Source: Lysobacter dokdonensis DS-58
Lineage (GTDB): Bacteria; Pseudomonadota; Gammaproteobacteria; Xanthomonadales; Xanthomonadaceae
Direction of reading: 5' to 3'
Length of the DNA: 64,000 nt
Assembly (NCBI RefSeq): GCF_000770795.1
Contig: NZ_JRKJ01000021.1
Location: 124,001 to 188,000 of the forward strand
Shown piece by piece: positions 58,654 through 64,000 of the stretch. The stretch's first letter is position 1, and the number at the start of each line of letters is the position of its first letter. The notes beneath the pieces are model-generated. The model was given only the letters and a program-made list of their open reading frames with translations, was not told the DNA's origin and made no database searches. The position numbers were made by a program, and so were the translations under genes.

Positions 58654-59265
58654 GTGGCTTCGATCTATGCGTTGAAGGGGCGTTTCCAGGACCTGTTGCG
58701 CCCGTTGGTCCGCAAGTTGCACGCGATCGGGGCGACCGCCAACCAGGTGACCGTCGCCGCGGCGGTGCTGTCGCTGGCCGTGGCCGCGCTAGTGTGGTGG
58801 CGCGCGGGCACGCAGCCTGCGGTGTTCGCGCTGCTGCCGGCGTGGCTGTTCGTGCGCATGGCGATGAACGCCATCGACGGCATGCTCGCGCGCGAGTTCG
58901 GCCAGCAATCGCGGCTGGGCGCCTACCTCAACGAACTGAGCGATGTCATCGCCGACGCGGCGCTGTATCTCAGCCTGCTTGCGGTTCCGGGCATCGCGGC
59001 ATGGCCGTTGCTGCTGTTCGCCGGGCTGGCCTTCCTCACCGAATACGCCGGCGTGCTCGGCACGATGGTGCGCGCGTCGCGCCGTTACGACGGCCCGATG
59101 GGCAAGAGCGACCGCGCCTTCGTCGTCGGCCTGCTGGGCCTGCTTCTGTCGTTCGAACTGATCGACGCGCGCATCGTGCAGTGGGTGGTCCTGATCGCCG
59201 CGGCGCTGTGCATCGTCACCACCGTGCGCCGCATCCGCGGCGGCCTCAAGGAGCAGACGGCTTGA
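58654..59265 (+). CDS. ynbA: CDP-alcohol phosphatidyltransferase, YnbA-like
   Basis: 203 residues with about six membrane helices. GTG 58654 has GGGGAG eight bases upstream. The family signature reads NAIDGMLAR-x8-GAYLNELSD: Asn72 and Asn93 occupy the first and third Asp positions of the usual D-x2-DG-x2-AR-x8-G-x3-D-x3-D, while Asp75 and Asp97 are kept. These enzymes move a phosphatidyl group from CDP-diacylglycerol to an alcohol. The best match I recall is E. coli YnbA, of unknown acceptor. First gene of an overlapping six-gene operon. Confidence 0.85.
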   Translation: MASIYALKGRFQDLLRPLVRKLHAIGATANQVTVAAAVLSLAVAALVWWRAGTQPAVFALLPAWLFVRMAMNAIDGMLAREFGQQSRLGAYLNELSDVIADAALYLSLLAVPGIAAWPLLLFAGLAFLTEYAGVLGTMVRASRRYDGPMGKSDRAFVVGLLGLLLSFELIDARIVQWVVLIAAALCIVTTVRRIRGGLKEQTA

Positions 59266-61037
59266 AATCCCAGGATTTCCGCGCACACGAAGAGCGCGCG
59301 TTCACCACGTTCGACGACACACAATTGTTCTACCGCCACTGGCCCGCGACGCAGGACGGCGCGCGCCGCGCGATCGTGCTGCTGCATCGCGGCCATGAAC
59401 ACTCCGGCCGCGTGATGCACCTGGCCGACGAACTCGGCCTGCCCGGCCACGAGATTTTCGCCTGGGACGCGCGCGGCAACGGGCGCTCGCCCGGCACGCG
59501 CGGCGATGCCCCGGGGTTCGAGGCGCTGGTCCGCGATCTGGACACGTTCATCCGGCACATCGGCGAAGAGCATGGCATCGCGGCGGAGAACATCGCGGTG
59601 GTCGCGCAGAGCGTCGGCGCGGTCGTCGCGGCGACGTGGGTGCATGACTATGCGCCGCGCCTGCGCGCGCTCGTGCTGGCGTCGCCGGCCTTCAAGGTGA
59701 AGTTGTACGTGCCCTTCGCTCGCCCCGGCCTGCGCCTGATGCACAAGCTGCGTGGCAACTTCTTCGTGAACTCGTACGTCAAGCCGCAGTGGCTGACGCA
59801 CGACGCCGGGCGTGTGGCGAGCTACGCCGCCGATCCGCTGATCACGCGGCCGATTTCCGTGCGCGTGCTGCTGGGCTTGTACGACACCGCCGAGCGCATC
59901 GTCGCCGATTCGCAGGCCATCACCGTACCGACGCAATTGCTCGTGTCGGGCGCGGACTTCGTCGTGCATCGCGGCCCGCAGGATCGCTTCTACGAAGGCC
60001 TGGGATCGCCGATCAAGGAACGCCACCTGCTGCCGGGGTTCTTCCACGACACACTCGGCGAGCGCGACCGCGCGCCTGCCATCGCGAAGATCCGCAGCTT
60101 CATCGAAGCGCGCTTCGCGGAAGCCTGGTCGCGTCCGGACCTGCGCGACGCGCATCGCCGCGGCCCGACCTTCGAGGAATCCGAACGCCTCGCCTGGCCG
60201 CCCGAACGCTGGAGCCTGGCAGACCTGCGCTGGCGCTTCACGCGTGCGTCGCTTCGGTTCGGCGGCACGTTGTCGGAAGGCGTGAAACTCGGCCTGGACA
60301 CGGGCTTCGACTCGGGGAGCACGCTCGACTACGTGTATCGCAACCAGGCGCGCGGCCGGACGTTCCTCGGCCGCATGATCGACCGCAACTACATCGATGC
60401 GATCGGCTGGCGCGGGATCCGCGTGCGTCGCGAGCACCTGCACGCGCTGATCGGCGAAGCGATGCGGCGCCTGCGCGTGGATGGGCAAGCGGTGCATGCG
60501 ATGGACATCGCCGCAGGGCACGGCCGTTATGCGCTGGAAGCACTGACCGGTAGCGCAGGCGGCGGCGGACGCGCCGACAGCATCCTGCTGCGCGATTACA
60601 GCGACATCAACGTCGCGCAGGGCCGTGCGCTGATCGCGCAACTTGGCGCACAGGACATCGCGCGTTTCGAGCAGGCCGATGCGTTCGATCGCGCGTCGCT
60701 CGCCGGCGTCTCACCCCGACCGACGCTCGCCATCGTGTCGGGCCTGTACGAACTGTTCCCCGACAACGACGCGGTGTTCCGTTCGCTGCAGGGGATCGCC
60801 GACGCGGTGCCGCCCGGCGGGTATCTCGCCTATACCGGGCAGCCGTGGCATCCGCAGCTCGAATTCATCGCGCGTGCGTTGACGAGCCATCGTGGTGGAG
60901 CGTCCTGGGTCATGCGCCGCCGCACGCAGCAGGAAATGGACGAGCTCGTGCGTGCCGCCGGCTTCGAGAAGGTGGACCAGCGCATCGACCCGTGGGGCAT
61001 CTTCACCGTCTCGCTCGCGCGGCGGGTCGGCGCGTGA
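59262..61037 (+). CDS. ynbC: Alpha/beta-hydrolase-methyltransferase fusion, YnbC-like
   Basis: 591 residues (E. coli YnbC 585 as I recall). Start TTG 59262, supported by AAGGAG eight bases upstream and a TTGA overlap with ynbA. Residues about 10-290 are a monoacylglycerol-lipase-type hydrolase (LLHRGHEHSGRV, FAWDARGNGRSPG, nucleophile Ser117 in AQSVGA, a non-canonical elbow with Ala in place of the first Gly). Residues about 390-590 are a SAM-dependent methyltransferase-like domain (MDIAAGHGRYALEAL; LRDYSDINVAQG). It may trim an acyl chain from, and methylate, the lipid made by this operon (inference). Confidence 0.85.
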   Translation: MKSQDFRAHEERAFTTFDDTQLFYRHWPATQDGARRAIVLLHRGHEHSGRVMHLADELGLPGHEIFAWDARGNGRSPGTRGDAPGFEALVRDLDTFIRHIGEEHGIAAENIAVVAQSVGAVVAATWVHDYAPRLRALVLASPAFKVKLYVPFARPGLRLMHKLRGNFFVNSYVKPQWLTHDAGRVASYAADPLITRPISVRVLLGLYDTAERIVADSQAITVPTQLLVSGADFVVHRGPQDRFYEGLGSPIKERHLLPGFFHDTLGERDRAPAIAKIRSFIEARFAEAWSRPDLRDAHRRGPTFEESERLAWPPERWSLADLRWRFTRASLRFGGTLSEGVKLGLDTGFDSGSTLDYVYRNQARGRTFLGRMIDRNYIDAIGWRGIRVRREHLHALIGEAMRRLRVDGQAVHAMDIAAGHGRYALEALTGSAGGGGRADSILLRDYSDINVAQGRALIAQLGAQDIARFEQADAFDRASLAGVSPRPTLAIVSGLYELFPDNDAVFRSLQGIADAVPPGGYLAYTGQPWHPQLEFIARALTSHRGGASWVMRRRTQQEMDELVRAAGFEKVDQRIDPWGIFTVSLARRVGA

Positions 61038-62320
61038 CAACAGGCTCGCGCCCGTGGCGGCGCGCGCTCGCGTGGCTGTCGCTGCTCGGGCCGCTGTTTT
61101 TCGCGAGCTACGGGTTCGCCAACGCGATGGCAGCACGCGCGACCGACGTGCGCAGCATCGTCTTCGCGTGGGAGTCGCACGTGCCGTTCCTCGCGTGGAC
61201 GATCGTCCCGTACTGGTCGATCGACTTCTTCTACGCCGCCTCGTTGTTCACGTGCCGCGACAAGCGCGAAGTCGACACGCATGCATTGCGTCTGCTGACC
61301 GCACAGGTCGTGTCGGTCGCGTGTTTCCTGATTTGGCCGCTGCGCTTCGCCTTCACGCGCCCGGAGACCGACGGGCTGTTCGGCTGGATGTTCGACGTGT
61401 TGCTGGGGTTCGACAAGCCATTCAACCAGGCGCCGTCGCTGCACATCGTGCTGCTCGTGATCCTGTGGGTGCGCTACGGGACGCTCGCGCGCGGCGCGTG
61501 GCGCTGGTTGCTGCATGCGTGGTTCGCATTGATCGGCGTATCGGTCCTGACGACGTTCCAGCATCACTTCATCGACATTCCCACCGGCGCGCTCGCGGGG
61601 TGGGTCTGCGTGTGGTTGTGGCCGGCCGAAGGGCGCGCGCCCTGGCGCGGCGCGGCGTGGGCGCGCGATGCGAAGCGGTGGCGGCTCTGCGCTGCGTACG
61701 CGGCCGGTGCGCTCGCGTGCACCGCGCTCGCGGTGTGGCTGCGTGGGGTCGCGTGGTGGTTGCTGTGGCCCGCGGTCTCGCTGTCGCTCGTCGCGCTCAA
61801 CTATTCGGTGCTCGGCGCTGCGGGCTTCCAGAAGTCGACGTCCGACGGGCGGCTGTCGATGGCATCGCGCTGGTTGTTCGCGCCGTATCTGACCGCTGCG
61901 TGGATCAACTCGCGCTGGTGGACCCGCGCCGCCCCGCGCCCGGTGCATGTCGCGGACGACGTGTGGCTCGGTCGGTTGCCGGGACGCGGCGAGCGCGATG
62001 GGTTCGACGTGGTGGTCGATGTCAGCGCGGAACTGTCGATGCCCGCTGCGCGCCCCACCGACGTATTCCGGCCGATGCTTGATCTCGTCGTGCCGGAAGC
62101 GGCGCAGCTGAAGGGTGTGGCGCGTGATATCGAAGCGGCGCGCGTGCGTGGTCGCGTGCTGGTCTGCTGCGCGCTGGGTTACTCGCGCAGCGCAGCGTCG
62201 ATCGCCGCGTGGTTGGTCGACAGCGGGCGCGCGGCATCGGCGTCGGTGGCAATCGAACGCGTCCGCGCGGCGCGCCCGCAGATCGTGCTCGGGCACGCAC
62301 ATCAACGGGTGATCGCGTGA
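61034..62320 (+). CDS. ynbD: PAP2-type membrane phosphatase / dual-specificity phosphatase fusion, YnbD-like
   Basis: 428 residues (E. coli YnbD 430 as I recall), GTG 61034 in a GTGA overlap with ynbC. The N-terminal part (about 10-320) has seven or eight membrane helices with PAP2 motifs PSLH (His137) and HHFIDIPTG (His178, Asp181). The C-terminal part (about 325-428) is a protein-tyrosine/dual-specificity phosphatase with Cys379-x5-Arg385 (CALGYSR). Phosphatases of the second type include PTPMT1, which dephosphorylates phosphatidylglycerophosphate, so this fusion probably removes phosphate from the operon's phospholipid intermediate. Confidence 0.87.
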   Translation: MTTGSRPWRRALAWLSLLGPLFFASYGFANAMAARATDVRSIVFAWESHVPFLAWTIVPYWSIDFFYAASLFTCRDKREVDTHALRLLTAQVVSVACFLIWPLRFAFTRPETDGLFGWMFDVLLGFDKPFNQAPSLHIVLLVILWVRYGTLARGAWRWLLHAWFALIGVSVLTTFQHHFIDIPTGALAGWVCVWLWPAEGRAPWRGAAWARDAKRWRLCAAYAAGALACTALAVWLRGVAWWLLWPAVSLSLVALNYSVLGAAGFQKSTSDGRLSMASRWLFAPYLTAAWINSRWWTRAAPRPVHVADDVWLGRLPGRGERDGFDVVVDVSAELSMPAARPTDVFRPMLDLVVPEAAQLKGVARDIEAARVRGRVLVCCALGYSRSAASIAAWLVDSGRAASASVAIERVRAARPQIVLGHAHQRVIA

Positions 62321-62760
62321 CCGCGCCGATGGACTTGCGCGTGATGGGGACGTTGCTGCGGCAGGGGCGCCGGGTCGATGCGTGTTCGGGTGGGGTCGCG
62401 TTCGTCGCGGTTGCATGGCTGGTGGCGATGACGTTCGCAACGGCCGATGTCACGGTCGTCGCGTGCCTGGTCGCGAGCCTCGGGTTCGCCGCATGGCGTG
62501 CGTGGCTGGGGGTGCGCATCGCGTTCGATGCCGGGCTGTTCCTCGCTGCCGCCGATGCGGGCACGCCAGGGCAGGCCGCGGAGGCGCTCGATCGCAGCCT
62601 GATCGCACTGCGCTTGGTCGCACCGGAACGCGCCGGCCGCGATTGGCCTGCGCGATGGCAAGGGGCGCGCGCCCTGATGCGCACCCATTTCATCGCCGCC
62701 ACATGCCAGTGCGCGGTCTTCGCGGTCGCGCTCGCGGTCGCCGTGTCGAAGGGAACCTGA
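62317..62760 (+). CDS. Small two-helix membrane protein in the ynb-like operon
   Basis: 147 residues from GTG 62317 (GTGA overlap with ynbD; ATG 62329 is the alternative). Two N-terminal hydrophobic segments (about 24-65), a central helical Ala/Leu-rich part, and a third hydrophobic segment at the C-terminus. No family recognised. The translational overlap with its neighbour implies a function in the same pathway, perhaps as a subunit or chaperone for a membrane enzyme. Confidence 0.65.
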   Translation: MTAPMDLRVMGTLLRQGRRVDACSGGVAFVAVAWLVAMTFATADVTVVACLVASLGFAAWRAWLGVRIAFDAGLFLAAADAGTPGQAAEALDRSLIALRLVAPERAGRDWPARWQGARALMRTHFIAATCQCAVFAVALAVAVSKGT

Positions 62761-62764
62761 TCGC

Positions 62765-63391
62765 ATGTTCGCAGGGATGCTCGCCGCGGGATTCCGCTTC
62801 GCGATTCGCGCCATCACCGGCGCGCGCGCGATCTGGCGCGCGCCGCCGTCGCGCGAGTTGTGCGTGTACTACGGCAACCACTCCAGCCACGGCGATTTCG
62901 TGCTGCTGTGGTCGGCGTTGCCGCCCGCGCTGCGCGGCACGGTGCGGCCGGTGGCGGGCGCGGATTACTGGAACCGCGGCGCGCTGCGGCGTTACATCAT
63001 CCGCGCGGTGTTCAACGGCGTGCTGATCGACCGCGATGCCGCGCAGCGCACGCACGACCCCATCGATACGTTGTGCGAAGCGATCGACGGCGGGCATTCG
63101 CTGATCCTCTTCCCGGAAGGCACGCGCAACCCGGGCGACGGGCTGCTGCCCTTCAAGAGCGGCCTGTACCACCTGGCGCGCAAGCGGGCGGAAGTGGACT
63201 TCGTGCCGGTGTGGCTGGAAAACCTGGCGCGCGTGATGCCGAAGGGGAAGATCCTGCCGCTGCCCTTGTTGTGCACCGCGACCTTCGGCGAGCCGCTGCG
63301 GTTGCGCGACCACGAAGAAAAACAAGCGTTCCTCGACCGCGCGCGCGATGCGTTGCTCGCGCTCGCCCCCCGCAACGGATCGACGCCATGA
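62765..63391 (+). CDS. PlsC-like 1-acylglycerol-phosphate acyltransferase
   Basis: 208 residues. HX4D motif His39-Asp44 in GNHSSHGDF, FPEGTR about 116-121, followed by LPFKSGLYHLA, as in LPLAT family members. It transfers acyl groups to lysophosphatidate or a related lipid. It starts four bases after the small membrane gene and overlaps the cytidylyltransferase start (ATGA). E. coli ynbABCD lacks this gene as I recall. Confidence 0.9.
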   Translation: MFAGMLAAGFRFAIRAITGARAIWRAPPSRELCVYYGNHSSHGDFVLLWSALPPALRGTVRPVAGADYWNRGALRRYIIRAVFNGVLIDRDAAQRTHDPIDTLCEAIDGGHSLILFPEGTRNPGDGLLPFKSGLYHLARKRAEVDFVPVWLENLARVMPKGKILPLPLLCTATFGEPLRLRDHEEKQAFLDRARDALLALAPRNGSTP

Positions 63392-64000
63392 TCGAGTTCC
63401 TGCGCCAATGGCCGCAGACGGTGCTGCTGTTCGGCGGCATCTTCGCGGTCCTGATCCTCGCCACCGCCATCGCCGAGGCGCTGCGCTGGCGCACGCGCGG
63501 GCGGCCGAACACGGTGGTGGACAATCTCGTCGCACGCATCCGCGCATGGTGGGTGATGGCGGCGGTGATGGCCGCGGCCTTCTGGCTCGGGCGCACCGGG
63601 ATGATCGTGCTGTTCGCGCTCGTCTCGTTGTTCGCGCTGCGCGAGTTCATCACGCTGACGCCGACGCGCCGCAACGATTACTGGGCGCTTGCGGTCGCGT
63701 TCTATCTCGTCTTGCCGGGACAGTACTGGCTGGTCTACACCGACTGGTACGGCATGTACACGCTCCTGATCCCCGTGTACGCCTTCCTGCTGCTGCCGAT
63801 CCTGTCCACGCACGGCGGCGACACCACGGCGTTCCTGGAGCGCACCTCGAAGGTGCAGTGGGGCCTGATGATCTGCGTGTTCTGCATCTCGCACGTGCCG
63901 GCGCTGCTGAACCTGCACATCCCCGGTTTCGAAGGACGCAACCTGCTGCTGATCGCGTTCCTGGTGATCGTCGTGCAGTCCTCGGACGTGTTGCAGTACC
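63388..64000 (+). CDS. ynbB: Phosphatidate cytidylyltransferase (CdsA-like, YnbB-like), 3' end beyond window
   Basis: 204 codons are visible from ATG 63388, open to the window end. Many membrane helices: LLFGGIFAVLILATAIAEAL, WWVMAAVMAAAFWLGR, LVSLFALREFITLTPTRRND (ALREF-x-TL is a CdsA-type landmark), then VVQSSDVLQY entering the C-terminal catalytic signature, which is cut off. It makes CDP-diacylglycerol from phosphatidate and CTP, the donor for the YnbA-like transferase five genes upstream. Confidence 0.85.
   Translation, partial: MIEFLRQWPQTVLLFGGIFAVLILATAIAEALRWRTRGRPNTVVDNLVARIRAWWVMAAVMAAAFWLGRTGMIVLFALVSLFALREFITLTPTRRNDYWALAVAFYLVLPGQYWLVYTDWYGMYTLLIPVYAFLLLPILSTHGGDTTAFLERTSKVQWGLMICVFCISHVPALLNLHIPGFEGRNLLLIAFLVIVVQSSDVLQY

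Overview
This is a very GC-rich, densely packed gammaproteobacterial chromosome segment. From memory of family content (no search was run), the mix of RppH with an elongator tRNA-Met, DUF6776-bactofilin-ErpA-NudC-AmpE, purHD, a cobalamin-riboswitch BtuB and many cytoplasmic hybrid histidine kinases fits the Xanthomonadaceae/Lysobacteraceae (Lysobacter-like). There are no insertion sequences, no prophage and no CRISPR array. The only mobile-type module is a small BrnT/BrnA toxin-antitoxin pair.

Layout. 1-5.4 kb: cell-surface cluster (cut-off small protein, coiled-coil beta-barrel, YadA-like trimeric autotransporter, S8 peptidase). 5.4-10.1 kb: BtuB with its riboswitch, a TfoX C-terminal-domain protein, free-methionine-sulfoxide reductase, TMEM175-like membrane protein, BioD. 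10.1-14.5 kb: two-gene RND efflux pump. 14.5-18.3 kb: PadR regulator with its membrane-protein partner, a phasin, and Ku plus a stand-alone LigD polymerase domain. 18.3-26.8 kb: leftward signalling operon built around a 1832-residue hybrid kinase with about 19 HAMP-like units. 26.9-34.3 kb: envelope/stress genes (BON, NtrC-type regulator, DUF4142, KGG, CorA-like, RES, QueD, DUF1254, YceI). 34.4-40.5 kb: KdpDE-like pair, then KaiC-like ATPase with two sensor kinases. 40.5-42.2 kb: tRNA-Met, RppH, Bfd and bacterioferritin behind a Fur-box-like site. 42.2-47.5 kb: BarA-like hybrid kinase, degenerate REC-GGDEF-EAL protein, DUF4126 protein. 47.6-53.0 kb: DUF6776, bactofilin, ErpA, NudC, AmpE, Xre regulator and two unrecognised genes. 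53.1-58.5 kb: MFS-acyltransferase fusion, BrnTA, purHD.

58.65 kb to the window end holds the most interesting system. It is a tightly overlapping operon that matches the uncharacterised E. coli ynbABCD set (CDP-alcohol phosphatidyltransferase, hydrolase-methyltransferase fusion, PAP2-tyrosine-phosphatase fusion, CdsA-like cytidylyltransferase), with a PlsC-like acyltransferase and a small membrane protein added. Together these look like a complete dedicated phospholipid assembly line. The transferase carries Asn where two of the four family Asp residues normally sit.

Signal transduction is unusually dense: about nine kinase-related genes. Several have lost a catalytic residue (missing phospho-acceptor His, missing N-box Asn, degenerate GGDEF and EAL sites), which suggests receptor or scaffold roles.
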